Assembly: GCA_017307955.1 (NCBI GenBank)
Contig: JAFKFV010000022.1
Location: forward strand, 1 to 64,000
Direction: 5' to 3'
From: Allobosea sp.
GTDB lineage: Bacteria; Pseudomonadota; Alphaproteobacteria; Rhizobiales; Kaistiaceae
DNA: 64,000 bases
The position numbers and the translations under genes are program-made. The notes below the pieces were generated by a model, which had not been told where the DNA came from, made no database searches, and worked only from the letters and a program-made list of their open reading frames with translations. Of this stretch, positions 17,165 to 27,783 are shown piece after piece. Each line of letters starts with the position of its first letter. Positions within the stretch are counted from its first letter, which is position 1.

Positions 17165-17188
17165 GCGGCCGGACTCGGCCGGCCGCTC
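17163..17188. terminator. Hairpin between convergent exporter and DUF1269 genes
   Basis: GAGCGGCCGG (17163-17172) pairs perfectly with CCGGCCGCTC (17179-17188) around a six-base loop. The left arm overlaps the permease stop codon. It sits in the 36-base gap between convergent genes and could stop transcription from either side, although no T-run is present. Confidence 0.5.
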
Positions 17189-17200
17189 GCATCGGGATGC

Positions 17201-17719
17201 TCAGGCCGACGGGGCGGCCGGGACGTCGTGGACGGGGGAGCCGGCCAGCGCCTCGCGCAGCGCGGTCTCCTTGTCGTTGTCGAGCGAGGTCTTCAGCACC
17301 ACGCCGCCCGAGCCGCGGATCTCCTCGAGCACCTTGTCGGCGGTCATCGAGCGGATCAGCAGGAAGAGCACGGCATTGCCCGGCTGGATCGAGCCCGACA
17401 GGTCCTTCATGAACTTGTCGTTGATGCCGAAATCGGCGAGCAGGCCGCCGAGCGCGCCCGAGGCGGCGCCGATGACGACGCCGACGACCGGCATCAGGAA
17501 CACCATGCCGACCAGGAGACCCCAGAAGCTGCCCGAAGCGGCGCCGGTGGCGGTCGTGTTGACCATCTGGTGCAGCTTGATCTTGTTGTCGTCGGTCTTC
17601 ACCGCGATGACCGCGTCATCGAGGCTGATCAGATATTCCTTCTGCAGCGTCAGGAATTCCTGGCGGACGGCCTCGGCCTTTTCCAGCGAGGGATAGACGA
17701 TAGCGACGAGATCGGACAT
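17201..17719 (-). CDS. DUF1269 family protein (TM1/glycine-zipper type)
   Basis: A 172-residue protein. The start at 17719 (GAGGAG about 6 bases upstream) gives SDLVAIVYPSLEKAEAV, the usual DUF1269 opening, followed by an alpha/beta domain. A hydrophobic Gly-rich segment FWGLLVGMVFLMPVVGVVIG and ASGALGGLLADFGI follow, and the C-terminal domain carries ALFLLIRSMTADKVLEEI. Members are usually membrane-associated and often stress-linked, but no reaction is known. It is monocistronic here, with its stop facing the exporter terminator. Confidence 0.85.
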   Translation of the reverse strand: MSDLVAIVYPSLEKAEAVRQEFLTLQKEYLISLDDAVIAVKTDDNKIKLHQMVNTTATGAASGSFWGLLVGMVFLMPVVGVVIGAASGALGGLLADFGINDKFMKDLSGSIQPGNAVLFLLIRSMTADKVLEEIRGSGGVVLKTSLDNDKETALREALAGSPVHDVPAAPSA

Positions 17720-17869
17720 GGCGCTCCTCGAAAGTGAGAACGGCAACTCTTTCGCGACGATCGCACGTCCTGCGTGATCGTTGCGTGACAGGCGCCAGCA
17801 TAGCGATCGGCGGAGCGATAGCGAGGGGCAGTCTCTGCGGCCGCACAGGGAAGTCGCGGCAGGCGAGGA

Positions 17870-18190
17870 TCAGCCCGGCTCGCTGCCCGGCGCCAGCGTC
17901 ACGCGGAGGCCGTCGAGCTCGTCCGACATGAGAATCTGGCAGGAGAGACGCGAATTGGACTTCACCATCATCGCGTCGTCGAGCCGCTCCTCCTCCTCCT
18001 CGCTCATCGGCACGAGACGGTCCAGCCAGTCGGGATCGACATAGACATGGCAGGTGGCGCAGGCGAGCGCGCCGCCGCATTCCGCCTTGATCGGCAGGCC
18101 CCAGTCGCGGATCACCTCCATGACGCGCCAGCCTTCGAGCGCCTCGAGTTCGTGCTCGCCGCCGTCCTGATCCGTGACGAAAAGCTTCAT
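17870..18190 (-). CDS. [2Fe-2S] ferredoxin, adrenodoxin type
   Basis: A 106-residue electron carrier. The cluster ligands are Cys38, Cys44, Cys47 and Cys84 in ECGGALACATC and RLSCQI (C-x5-C-x2-C-x36-C), the adrenodoxin/putidaredoxin spacing. The C-terminal region keeps the acidic helix SEEEEERLDDA that docks partners. Its ATG overlaps the DUF934 stop by four bases, making it the last gene of the sulfate-assimilation operon. No flavoprotein subunit (CysJ) is encoded here, so this ferredoxin is a plausible electron donor to the sulfite reductase; that is inference. Confidence 0.92.
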   Translation of the reverse strand: MKLFVTDQDGGEHELEALEGWRVMEVIRDWGLPIKAECGGALACATCHVYVDPDWLDRLVPMSEEEEERLDDAMMVKSNSRLSCQILMSDELDGLRVTLAPGSEPG

Positions 18191-18708
18191 GGTGCTCCCA
18201 CACGCGCCGCCCGCCGCGCCCAGGGCCGCTTGCCGGCCGGGACTTCGCCATTCTCGGAGGCGGGCTGAAGATATTCCTTTACCTCGGGCCAGCGCCCTTC
18301 GGCCAGACCCTTGATGACGATCGGGTCATGCGTCTCGAAGGCATCGAAGCCGACACGGCGCAGCAGCGGGATCTGGTCGAGGAAGAAGGCACCGACGGCC
18401 CGCAGCTCGCCCTTGAAGCCGTCGCGCTCGCGCAGCAGCCGGCCGATCGAGAAGGCGCGGCCGTCGACGAATTTCGGCAGGTCGGCCGCGATGACGGCGA
18501 AGCGGTCGAAGTCTGGCACAAGATCGGACCAGTCGGCGCCCGGCTCGATCACGACGCCGAGCGGCCGGGGCCAGGCAAGAAGCGAGTCGCGCTCCTCGCG
18601 ATAGCGGGCGAGCGTAACGATGGCGCCGCCATGATGCGGCAGCTCCGCCTCGCCATGGACATGCGTGAAGCCGTCCTCGACGAAAACGCCGTGTTTCCAG
18701 AGAGCCAT
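18187..18708 (-). CDS. DUF934 family protein (sulfite-reduction associated)
   Basis: A 173-residue soluble protein. The visible core is PRPLGVVIEPGADWSDL, the segment FSIGRLLRERDGFKGELRAVG (positions about 95-115), and FFLDQIPLLRRVGFDAFE, characteristic of DUF934. The family is found almost exclusively beside cysI/cysH in alpha-, beta- and gammaproteobacteria, but its activity is not defined. It follows cysH after two bases and overlaps the ferredoxin by four, so a helper role in reducing sulfite is likely. Confidence 0.9.
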   Translation of the reverse strand: MALWKHGVFVEDGFTHVHGEAELPHHGGAIVTLARYREERDSLLAWPRPLGVVIEPGADWSDLVPDFDRFAVIAADLPKFVDGRAFSIGRLLRERDGFKGELRAVGAFFLDQIPLLRRVGFDAFETHDPIVIKGLAEGRWPEVKEYLQPASENGEVPAGKRPWARRAARVGAP

Positions 18709-18710
18709 AT

Positions 18711-19461
18711 CTAGATCCCGCTGCCGTCGGCCTCGCCGAGATGGATGCCGCACTCGGTCTTGTCGAGCCCGCGCCAGCGGCCGGCGCGCTCGTCCTCGCC
18801 CGGCTTCACCTTGGAGGTGCAGGGCTGGCAGCCGATCGAGGGATAGCCCTGCGCGACCAGCGGATGGGTCGGCATCACATGCTCGGCCATATAGGCCTTG
18901 AGCTCGGCCGAGGACCACGTAGCGAGCGGATTGACCTTCACCCGCTTTCCGTCCTGCTCGAAGAGCTGGATGGCGGCGCGCGTCGCGGCCTGGAAGCGCT
19001 TGCGGCCGGTGAACCAGGCGTCGAAGCCCGTGAGCGCCCGCGCCAGCGGCTCCGTCTTGCGGATCTGGCAGCAGAGATCGGCGTCGGTCATCCAGAGCGC
19101 CTTGTAGCGGTCCTTGTCCTCGAGCGCGGCGGGATCGGGCGCCACCGTGCGCACATCGGTGAGGCCGAGGCGCTCGACGAGGGTGTCGCGATAGGCCAGC
19201 GTCTCGGGGAAGAGCCGCAGCGTGTCGATGAAGACGACCGGCACGTCGCGGCTCACCTCCGCCACGACATGCAGCAGCACCGAGGATTCGGCGCCGAAGG
19301 AGGAGACCAGCGCGATGCGGGCGCCGAACAGCTCAAGCGCCTTCTCGACCGCCTCATGCGTCCCGAGATGGCCATAGCGCGCGTTGAGGAGCGCAGCCTC
19401 CTCGAGGCCGGCATTCTCGTGGTCGAACAGCGGCGCGGAGCCCGCCGCCGATGGCGATGAT

Positions 19462-19475
<14 letters not shown>
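18711..19475 (-). CDS. cysH: Assimilatory adenylyl-sulfate (APS) reductase, CysH family
   Basis: A 254-residue thioredoxin-dependent reductase that turns activated sulfate into sulfite. The nucleotide-binding region is VSSFGAESSVLLH. Cys135-Cys136 (DLCCQIRK) and Cys216-x2-Cys219 (GCQPCTS) are the four ligands of a [4Fe-4S] cluster. This marks the enzyme as an APS rather than PAPS reductase. The catalytic cysteine is Cys242 in KTECGIH. It overlaps the end of cysI by 14 bases. No sulfate activation genes (cysD, cysN) are in the window. Confidence 0.94.
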
Positions 19476-21120
<1,645 letters not shown>

Positions 21121-21129
21121 GGGGCGCTC

Positions 21130-21456
21130 TCACCGATTGTTGGCGGCGCGGGCGGCGATCTCCGCCGCGCCATAGGCGACCGTCGGCCCGCGCTCGGCGC
21201 GGATCCGCTCGCGAAGGCGCACCGGCACCGGCACGCCGCCCTCGACAGTCACCTCGATCTCGTAGGGCTCCACGACGATGCGCGCATCGTGCTGCGCCTT
21301 GCCATAGGCCACGGCCTCGGCGAGCGCGTCGGGCCCGACGACCCGCGCCTCGGCGATGTCGTTGCTCCAGCCGCCATCGGCGGTGAGGAACACGACGAGG
21401 CCGTCGCCGAGCGCATTGGCTGTGATGACGTGAAGGACGGGCGCTTTGGCGGTCAT
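21130..21456 (-). CDS. DUF2849 family protein
   Basis: A small soluble protein of 108 residues. It begins APVLHVITANALGDGLVVFL, continues DGGWSNDIAEARVV and ends with an Arg-rich RLRERIRAERGPTVAYG stretch, matching DUF2849. The family typically sits between cysG and cysI in alphaproteobacteria, exactly as here, and has no tested function. It starts 35 bases after cysG and ends 9 bases before cysI, so it is in the same mRNA. Confidence 0.87.
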   Translation of the reverse strand: MTAKAPVLHVITANALGDGLVVFLTADGGWSNDIAEARVVGPDALAEAVAYGKAQHDARIVVEPYEIEVTVEGGVPVPVRLRERIRAERGPTVAYGAAEIAARAANNR

Positions 21457-21491
21457 GGATAGGGATCTTCCCGGAAGGGGCGACGCGGCGG

Positions 21492-22913
21492 TCAGGCGGC
21501 CATGGCGGCGAGCGGCAGCGGCGCGACGCCGAGAGCACTCTCCGCGATCACCTTGCCGACGATGATGACGACGGGGCCGTCCAGCTCGGGACGGTCGGCG
21601 ATGCCGGCGAGTTCGTCGAGGCGGCCGGCAAAGGCGCGGCGATCCTCGCGCGAGGCGTTCTCGATCACCGCCACCGGCGTCGATGCGGAAAGCCCGTTCT
21701 CGATCAGCCGCGCGGCCACCTTGGAGGCGACGCTGCGGCCCATATAGACGGCGATGGTGGAACCGGCGAGCGCGAGGCCCGCCCATTCGGGCAGCGTATC
21801 GCCGCGCATATCGTGGCCCGTCGCCAGAATGAAGGTCGAGGCGACGTCGCGCAGCGTCAGCGGAATCTCGTTCTCGGCGGCGGCGGCGATGGCGGCGGTG
21901 ACGCCCGGCACGATGTCGAACGGGATGCCGGCGGCCCGCAGCGCGGCCATTTCCTCACCAGCACGGCCGAAGATCAGCGGATCGCCGGATTTCAGGCGGA
22001 CGACACGGCGCCCATCCCTCGCCTCGCGGACGAGGATCGCGTTGATCTCGTCCTGGCTGGCGGCATGCATGCCCTTGGCCTTGCCGACATAGATGCGCAG
22101 CGCATCACGCCGGCCCATGGCGACGACCGCCTCGGGCACCAGCTTGTCATAGACGATGACGTCGGCTTCCTGCAACAGGCGCACGGCGCGGAGCGTCAGG
22201 AGATCCTCGGCGCCCGGACCGGCACCGACGAGGCTGACATGACCGACAAGGCGCTCACCGGCCTCGGCAGCCAGATGACGCTCGGCGACGTCGGTGGCGC
22301 TCTCGATCTGGCCCTGCAGCACCTTGGCGGCGGCGGGGCCGGAGAAGAAATGCGCCCAGAAGCGGCGGCGCGCGTCGCCCGAGGGGATGCGGGCGATGAC
22401 GCGTTCGCGCAGCCGCTCGGCGAGATGGGCGAGATCGCCGATCGCCGGCGTCAGGAGGCCCTCGATCCGGGCGCGGACATGGCGGGCGAGCACCGGCGCC
22501 TTGCCGTCGGTCGAGATGGCGACGGCGAGGGGCGCGCGGTTGACGAGCGCGGGAACATGGAAATCGCACAGCTCGGGCCGGTCGACGACATTGACCGGAA
22601 TGCCGGCGCGCTTGGCCAGGTCGCGGACCCTGGTGTCGTGATCGAGTTCGCCGGTCGCGGCGAAGACGAGCGCCGCGCCGTCGAGATCAGCCGGCTCCGG
22701 CCAGCGCGCGACATGCTCGGCCCCCGCGGCCGCGGCATCGCCGGCAGCTTCCGGCTCGATATGGGGTGCGAACAGGACGAGGTTGGCGCTGGTCTCGGAG
22801 AGCAGGCGCAGCTTCGCCGCCGCCTCGCGGCCTTCGCCGACGATCACGACGCGGCGCCCCTCCACCCTGTGGAAGGCCGGGAAGGTCGACAGTTTCCGAT
22901 GGGCTGCCGCCAT
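21492..22913 (-). CDS. cysG: Siroheme synthase (uroporphyrinogen methyltransferase / dehydrogenase / ferrochelatase)
   Basis: A trifunctional enzyme of about 473 residues that makes siroheme for the adjacent sulfite reductase. The N-terminal NAD-binding half carries GRRVVIVGEGREAAAKLRLL and CDFHVPALVNRAPLAVAIST, oxidising precorrin-2 and inserting iron. The C-terminal SAM methyltransferase half has VSLVGAGPGAEDLLTLRA, VVRLKSGDPLIFGRAGEE and PGVTAAIAAAA. I chose ATG 22913, preceded by GGAG at six bases; GTG 22928 and ATG 22919 are in-frame alternatives. It is the first gene of the cys operon, behind a 297-base upstream region. Confidence 0.93.
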   Translation of the reverse strand: MAAAHRKLSTFPAFHRVEGRRVVIVGEGREAAAKLRLLSETSANLVLFAPHIEPEAAGDAAAAGAEHVARWPEPADLDGAALVFAATGELDHDTRVRDLAKRAGIPVNVVDRPELCDFHVPALVNRAPLAVAISTDGKAPVLARHVRARIEGLLTPAIGDLAHLAERLRERVIARIPSGDARRRFWAHFFSGPAAAKVLQGQIESATDVAERHLAAEAGERLVGHVSLVGAGPGAEDLLTLRAVRLLQEADVIVYDKLVPEAVVAMGRRDALRIYVGKAKGMHAASQDEINAILVREARDGRRVVRLKSGDPLIFGRAGEEMAALRAAGIPFDIVPGVTAAIAAAAENEIPLTLRDVASTFILATGHDMRGDTLPEWAGLALAGSTIAVYMGRSVASKVAARLIENGLSASTPVAVIENASREDRRAFAGRLDELAGIADRPELDGPVVIIVGKVIAESALGVAPLPLAAMAA

Positions 22914-23153
22914 CGCCATCTCCGGCACCGGGTCGCGTTTCGCGAGGAAATCCTTGCACGCTATTTAAGGAAAGCGCAGCAGAAACACGACAAAGGGGGT
23001 TCCAAACTCCGACGCAGGCTTGGAAAATCATTCTTCGGCGCTGAATTGCACAAGACGCGGCGGTGGACCGAAGCGCGCCGCCAAAACCTTGCAAACCAAC
23101 GGATCGCGCCGCCTGCAGCCCCCGAGGATTGAAGAGGCGCCGAACGTGGAACG

Positions 23154-23188
23154 TCCAGATAGACGACTAAAGCAGTCGTCTATCTGGA
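23154..23188. repeat. Perfect 15-bp inverted repeat between edd and cysG
   Basis: TCCAGATAGACGACT (23154-23168) pairs perfectly with AGTCGTCTATCTGGA (23174-23188) around AAAGC. It lies 23 bases beyond the edd stop and 240 bases upstream of cysG, both on the minus strand. No U-run follows on either strand, so it could be an edd transcript end or a mobile-repeat remnant. The rest of the 22914-23210 gap shows no other open frame with a ribosome binding site. Confidence 0.7.
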
Positions 23189-23210
23189 ATTTCATTTCCC
23201 GTGGCTCGCC

Positions 23211-25028
23211 TCAGAACACCCCGGCGCCGAGATCGGCCGCGCCAGCGCGCTGGCGGAACATCTCGAAGAGTTCGCGGCCCATGCCATAGACCTCGTCCTC
23301 CTCCTCGCGGCGGATGGCGGCCGGCCGGGCGGCAAATTCGGCCGGGTCGACGAGCACGTCGAAGCGACCGCTCACCGCATCGACGCGGATCATGTCGCCG
23401 TCGCGGATCCGGGCGATGGGGCCGCCATCGAGCGCTTCGGGCGTCACATGGATCGCCGCCGGCACCTTGCCGGAGGCGCCCGACATGCGCCCGTCGGTCA
23501 GGAGCGCGACGCGGTGGCCGCGGTCCTGCAGGATGCCGAGCGTCGGCGTCAGCTTGTGCAGTTCCGGCATGCCATTGGCGCGCGGGCCCTGGAAGCGGAT
23601 CACCGCCACGAAATCGCCCGTGAGTTCGCCCGCCTTGAAGGCCGCGAGCAACTGGTCCTGCGCATCGAAAACCTTGGCAGGCGCCTCGATGACATGGCGG
23701 TCCGGCTTGACCGCGGAGATCTTGATCACCGCGCGGCCGAGATTACCGGAGAGGAGCTTCAGCCCGCCCGTCGGCTGGAACGCCTTGGCGACCGGCGCCA
23801 GGACCTTCTCGTCGAGGCTTTCACGCGGGCCATCGCGCCAGACGACCGCGCCGGCCTCCTCCAGCTTCGGCTCGGTCGTATAGGCGGCGAGACCCTGCCC
23901 CCAGACCGTCTTCACGTCCTCATGGAGATAGCCGGCCTCGAGCAGTTCGCGGATCAGGAAGGCCATGCCGCCGGCGGCGTGGAAATGGTTCACGTCGGCG
24001 AGGCCGTTCGGATAGACGCGCGTCAGCAGCGGCACCACGTCCGAGAGATCGGAGAAGTCGTCCCAGGTGAGCTGGATGCCGGCCGCCTTGGCCATGGCGA
24101 CGAGATGCAGCGTGTGATTGGTCGAGCCGCCGGTGGCATGCAGGCCGACGACGCCATTGACGATCACCCGCTCGTCGACGAGCTCGCCGATCGGCGTGAA
24201 CTCGTTCCCCATCGCGGTGATGGCGAGCGCGCGCTTGGTCGCGGCCTTGGTCAGCGCGTCGCGCAGCGGCGTGTTCGGATTGACGAAGGAGGCGCCGGGG
24301 ATATGCAGCCCCATGATCTCCATCATCATCTGGTTGGTGTTGGCGGTGCCGTAGAAGGTGCAGGTGCCCGGGCCGTGATAGGAGGCGCTCTCCGCCTCGA
24401 GAAGCTCGGCGCGGCCGACCTTGCCTTCCGCATAGAGCTGGCGGATGCGCGCCTTCTCGCCGTTCGGAAGGCCGGTCGTCATCGGGCCGGCCGGGACGAA
24501 GACCGACGGGATATGGCCGAAGGAGAGCGCCGCGATCATGAGGCCCGGCACGATCTTGTCGCAGATGCCGAGATAGACCGACGCGTCGAACATGTTGTGC
24601 GACATGCCGATCGCCGCCGCCATGGCGATGGCGTCGCGGGAGAAGAGCGACAGCTCCATGCCGGTCTGGCCCTGCGTGACGCCGTCGCACATGGCCGGGA
24701 CGCCGCCGGCGACCTGCGCCACGCCGCCGGCCTCGCGCGCCGCCTGCCGGATCAGCTCCGGATAGGTCTCGTAGGGCTGATGGGCCGACAGCATGTCGTT
24801 ATAGGCGGTGATGATGCCGAGATTGGGCACCACGTCGCCCTTCAACGCCGCCTTGTCATCGACGCCGCAGGCCGCGAAGCCATGGGCGAGGTTGCCGCAG
24901 GCAAGTCCGGCCCGGCGCACGCCCGCCTTCGAGGCGGCGGCAACGCGGTCCAGATAGCGGCTGCGGCTCTTCTCGCTGCGGGCGCGGATCCGCGCCGTGA
25001 CCTCTGCGACCCGTGGATGGATGGTCAT
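23211..25028 (-). CDS. edd: Phosphogluconate dehydratase (Entner-Doudoroff)
   Basis: A 605-residue cytoplasmic [4Fe-4S] dehydratase of the IlvD/Edd family, converting 6-phosphogluconate to 2-keto-3-deoxy-6-phosphogluconate (KDPG). It shows NLGIITAYNDMLSAHQPYETYP, GGVPAMCDGVTQGQTGMELS, the cluster cysteine in GICDKIVPG, and TGGSTNHTLHLVAMA; length matches the family. It follows zwf after 70 bases, and the usual intervening 6-phosphogluconolactonase gene is missing. The KDPG aldolase gene eda is also not adjacent. Confidence 0.95.
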   Translation of the reverse strand: MTIHPRVAEVTARIRARSEKSRSRYLDRVAAASKAGVRRAGLACGNLAHGFAACGVDDKAALKGDVVPNLGIITAYNDMLSAHQPYETYPELIRQAAREAGGVAQVAGGVPAMCDGVTQGQTGMELSLFSRDAIAMAAAIGMSHNMFDASVYLGICDKIVPGLMIAALSFGHIPSVFVPAGPMTTGLPNGEKARIRQLYAEGKVGRAELLEAESASYHGPGTCTFYGTANTNQMMMEIMGLHIPGASFVNPNTPLRDALTKAATKRALAITAMGNEFTPIGELVDERVIVNGVVGLHATGGSTNHTLHLVAMAKAAGIQLTWDDFSDLSDVVPLLTRVYPNGLADVNHFHAAGGMAFLIRELLEAGYLHEDVKTVWGQGLAAYTTEPKLEEAGAVVWRDGPRESLDEKVLAPVAKAFQPTGGLKLLSGNLGRAVIKISAVKPDRHVIEAPAKVFDAQDQLLAAFKAGELTGDFVAVIRFQGPRANGMPELHKLTPTLGILQDRGHRVALLTDGRMSGASGKVPAAIHVTPEALDGGPIARIRDGDMIRVDAVSGRFDVLVDPAEFAARPAAIRREEEDEVYGMGRELFEMFRQRAGAADLGAGVF

Positions 25029-25046
25029 GCGTCAGGTCTCCTCGTG

Positions 25047-25068
25047 GCCGGGCACCTCCGCGCCCGGC
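25047..25068. repeat. GCCGGGC/GCCCGGC hairpin in the zwf-edd gap
   Basis: GCCGGGC (25047-25053) and GCCCGGC (25062-25068) form a seven-base stem with an eight-base loop. Read on the minus strand the flank begins CATTGCCGGGC, resembling the palindromic repeat units at 8089-8163. It fills the place where pgl sits in related operons and may modulate edd expression. Confidence 0.5.
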
Positions 25069-25098
25069 AATGCGGCCTCCCCTTCGTTGGAAAGGCCG

Positions 25099-26580
25099 TC
25101 AGTCGATTTCCTCGTGCCATGTGCGTCCGTCGCGCTCGATGAGGGCGATGGCCGAGGACGGTCCCCAGGTGCCGGCGGTGTAGCTCTTCGGCGCCTCGCG
25201 CGAGGCCGCCCAGCCGTCGAGGATCGGATCGATCCACTTCCATGCCGCCTCGACCTCGTCGCGGCGCATGAACAGCGTGGCATTGCCGCGGATGACGTCC
25301 ATCAGCAGCCGCTCATAGGCCTCGGGGCTGCGGACCTTGAAGGTCTGCGCGAAGCTCATGTCGAGCGGCACATGGCGAAGGCGCATGCCGCCCGGGCCGG
25401 GATCCTTGATCATCAGCCAGAGGCGCACGCCCTCGTCGGGCTGCAGGCGCATCACGAGCTGGTTCGAGACGAGTTGGCCGGCCGCGCCGCCGAAGATCGA
25501 ATGCGGGATCGCCTTGAACGAGACGACGATCTCGGAAATGCGCTCCGGCAGGCGCTTGCCCGTGCGGATATAGAACGGGACGCCCGCCCAGCGCCAGTTC
25601 TCGATCTCGGCCTTGAGGGCAACGAAGGTCTCGGTCACCGAATCGTCGCGGCCGAGTTCCTGCAGATAGCCGGGCACCGGCCCGCCGGCCGAGGCGCCGG
25701 CCCGGTACTGGCCGCGCACCGTCACGGCCTCGAGGTCGCCGGCATTGATCGGCTTCAGCGAGCGCAGCACCTTGAGCTTCTCGTCGCGCATCGCATCCGC
25801 CTCGAACTGGTTCGGCGGTTCCATGGCGACGAGGCAGAGCAGCTGCAGGATATGGTTCTGCACCATGTCGCGCAGCGCGCCGGCGGTGTCGTAATAGCCG
25901 GCCCGGCTCTCGACGCCGAGATTCTCGGCGACGGTGATCTGCACATGGTCGATATGGGCGGCGTTCCAGAGCGGCTCGAACAGCGCGTTGGCGAAGCGCA
26001 GCGCCATGAGGTTCTGGACCGTCTCCTTACCGAGATAGTGGTCGATGCGGTAGATCTGGCTTTCCTTGAACACCTTGCCGACCGCGTCGTTGAGCGCGGT
26101 GGCCGAGGCGAGGCTCTTGCCGATCGGCTTCTCGATGATGACGCGGGTCTCGGGCGTGATCAGGCCGTGGGCGCCGATGCCCTCGCAGATGACGCCGAAG
26201 AGATCGGGCGACACGGCGAGATAGAAGGCGCGGACGCGGTCCTTGCCCTCTTCCAGCACGCGGCCGAGTTCCGGCCAGCCGGCATCGTCGATCTTGGCGT
26301 CGACCGAGACATAGAAGATGCGCTTGAGGAAGGTGGCGACCTGCTCCGGCTCTCGCTCTGCCGCGGGCACGAACTTGGTCAGCGCCTCCTCGGTGAGCTT
26401 GCGGTAGTCGTCGTCCGAGAGCTTGCGGCGCGAGGCGGCGATGATGCGCGAAACGTCGGGCAACTGGCCGTCGCGATGACGGTGGAACAGCGCCGGCAGC
26501 AGCTTGCGATAGGCAAGGTCGCCGGTGGCGCCGAACACGACGAGGTCGAAGGGGTCGACGGCGATGATTCGACTGGTCAT
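25099..26580 (-). CDS. zwf: Glucose-6-phosphate 1-dehydrogenase
   Basis: A 493-residue cytoplasmic dehydrogenase that oxidises glucose-6-phosphate to 6-phosphogluconolactone with NAD(P)+. The coenzyme motif GATGDLA is at residues 17-23, and the substrate/catalytic segment RIDHYLGKE at about 178-186. VIIEKPIGKSL and IRTGKRLPERISEIVV are further family landmarks. The ATG at 26580 has GAGGG upstream; the frame continues further but without a ribosome binding site. It opens a zwf-edd operon and is divergent from an SMP-30 lactonase gene that could hydrolyse its product. Confidence 0.96.
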   Translation of the reverse strand: MTSRIIAVDPFDLVVFGATGDLAYRKLLPALFHRHRDGQLPDVSRIIAASRRKLSDDDYRKLTEEALTKFVPAAEREPEQVATFLKRIFYVSVDAKIDDAGWPELGRVLEEGKDRVRAFYLAVSPDLFGVICEGIGAHGLITPETRVIIEKPIGKSLASATALNDAVGKVFKESQIYRIDHYLGKETVQNLMALRFANALFEPLWNAAHIDHVQITVAENLGVESRAGYYDTAGALRDMVQNHILQLLCLVAMEPPNQFEADAMRDEKLKVLRSLKPINAGDLEAVTVRGQYRAGASAGGPVPGYLQELGRDDSVTETFVALKAEIENWRWAGVPFYIRTGKRLPERISEIVVSFKAIPHSIFGGAAGQLVSNQLVMRLQPDEGVRLWLMIKDPGPGGMRLRHVPLDMSFAQTFKVRSPEAYERLLMDVIRGNATLFMRRDEVEAAWKWIDPILDGWAASREAPKSYTAGTWGPSSAIALIERDGRTWHEEID

Positions 26581-26596
26581 GAAATCCCTCTTTCCC

Positions 26597-26633
26597 GACA
26601 CCGGACCGGCAAGGCCTGGTTCGCCCCGGTGTC
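26597..26633. repeat. Hairpin in the zwf leader
   Basis: GACACCGG (26597-26604) pairs with CCGGTGTC (26626-26633) around a 21-base loop, starting about 17 bases upstream of the zwf ATG. It would lie in the untranslated leader and could affect ribosome access. The adjacent divergent spacer to 26776 is AT-richer (around 26650-26700), as expected for the two promoters. Confidence 0.4.
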
Positions 26634-26776
26634 CTATCCAATTCCGCTTCATATGTTGAGCGTGAAAATTAGAGCATCGAAATAAAACTCCTGCGACCAG
26701 TTTGCCCTAAGGTGCGCTCCGCCTTCCGGGCAGGCCCCGGACAAGAGCCAAGCATGATACGGGCCAAGGAGACCCC

Positions 26777-27676
26777 ATGATGACCGAACCGCGATGCATC
26801 GTTCCGGCGGGAGACCGCACCGGCGAAGGCGTGACATGGCACGCCGCGGAGCGGGCGGTCTACTGGACCGATATCAACCGCTTCCTGATCCACCGCCTCG
26901 ACACCGAGAGCGGCTCGGTGCGCAGCTGGTTCTTCGACGAGCCGGTCACCACGATCGGCCTCACCGACCGTCCCGGCACGCTCATCATCGCGCTCGGCTC
27001 GAAGGTCATCCTGTGGAAGGTCGAGACGGATTCGCGCAGCGATTTCGCGCGGCCGGAGAAGAACACGCCCGGCGCGCGCCTCAATGACGGCCGGCCCGAT
27101 CCGCATGGCGACCTCATCGTCGGATCGATGTTCAACAATGTCGCCCCGGACGGCTCGGGCGTCGATATCAGCGGGCCGGCCCGCGGCCAGCTCTACCGCG
27201 TGCGCGGCGACGGTTCGACCGAAACGCTGCGCGGCGATATCGGCATTTCGAACACCATGGCCTGGGATCTCGAGCGCCGCCGCTTCTATACCGGCGATAC
27301 GCTGAAGAACGAGATCTGGGCCTATGACTACGACACCGCGAGTGGCGCGATCGCCAATGAGCGGGTCTGGTTCTCAGGCTTCGAGCGCGGCTCTCCCGAC
27401 GGCTCGCAGATCGACGCCGAAGGTCATCTCTGGAACACGCGCTATGGCGGCGGCTGCGTCGTCCGCGTCACGCCCGAGGGCAAGGTGGCGAGCGTGCTCG
27501 ACATGCCGGTCGGCAACATCACCAACTGCACCTTCGGCGGCCCGGAGCTGAAGACGCTCTACATCACCACCGCGCAGGGCGGCTCGGGTCCGATGGAGCG
27601 GCTCGCGGGCGGGCTCTTCGCCTATGAGAGCCCGGTGCCCGGCGTCGCCGAGACGGTGTTCCGGCTCGAGCGCTGA
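26777..27676 (+). CDS. SMP-30/gluconolactonase/LRE family protein
   Basis: A 299-residue six-bladed propeller hydrolase. EGVTWHAAERAVYWTDINRF holds the first metal-binding glutamate, GARLNDGRPDPHGDLIVGSM the catalytic Asn-Asp region, and GISNTMAWDLERRRFYTGDT the second metal ligands. Family members open sugar lactones with a divalent cation. AAGGAG lies five bases before the start (ATG 26777, or 26780). Divergence from zwf, with pgl absent, makes 6-phosphogluconolactone or gluconolactone plausible substrates; arabino- or galactonolactone are alternatives. Confidence 0.9.
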   Translation: MMTEPRCIVPAGDRTGEGVTWHAAERAVYWTDINRFLIHRLDTESGSVRSWFFDEPVTTIGLTDRPGTLIIALGSKVILWKVETDSRSDFARPEKNTPGARLNDGRPDPHGDLIVGSMFNNVAPDGSGVDISGPARGQLYRVRGDGSTETLRGDIGISNTMAWDLERRRFYTGDTLKNEIWAYDYDTASGAIANERVWFSGFERGSPDGSQIDAEGHLWNTRYGGGCVVRVTPEGKVASVLDMPVGNITNCTFGGPELKTLYITTAQGGSGPMERLAGGLFAYESPVPGVAETVFRLER

Positions 27677-27783
27677 AGCCGTTGCGAGCGAGGCGAGGCG
27701 CGTGCCATCCTGCGCGCGCTTCGGCCTCGCGATGCGACGGGGGGCATCGGCCGGGCCGACCATCGGGCGATGGAGGGCTTCCG

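Noticed and set aside
17756..17785. Near-palindrome GACGATCGCACG...CGTGATCGTTGC upstream of DUF1269
   Set aside because: The arms differ by an insertion and there is no promoter-like spacing, so it is too weak to call.
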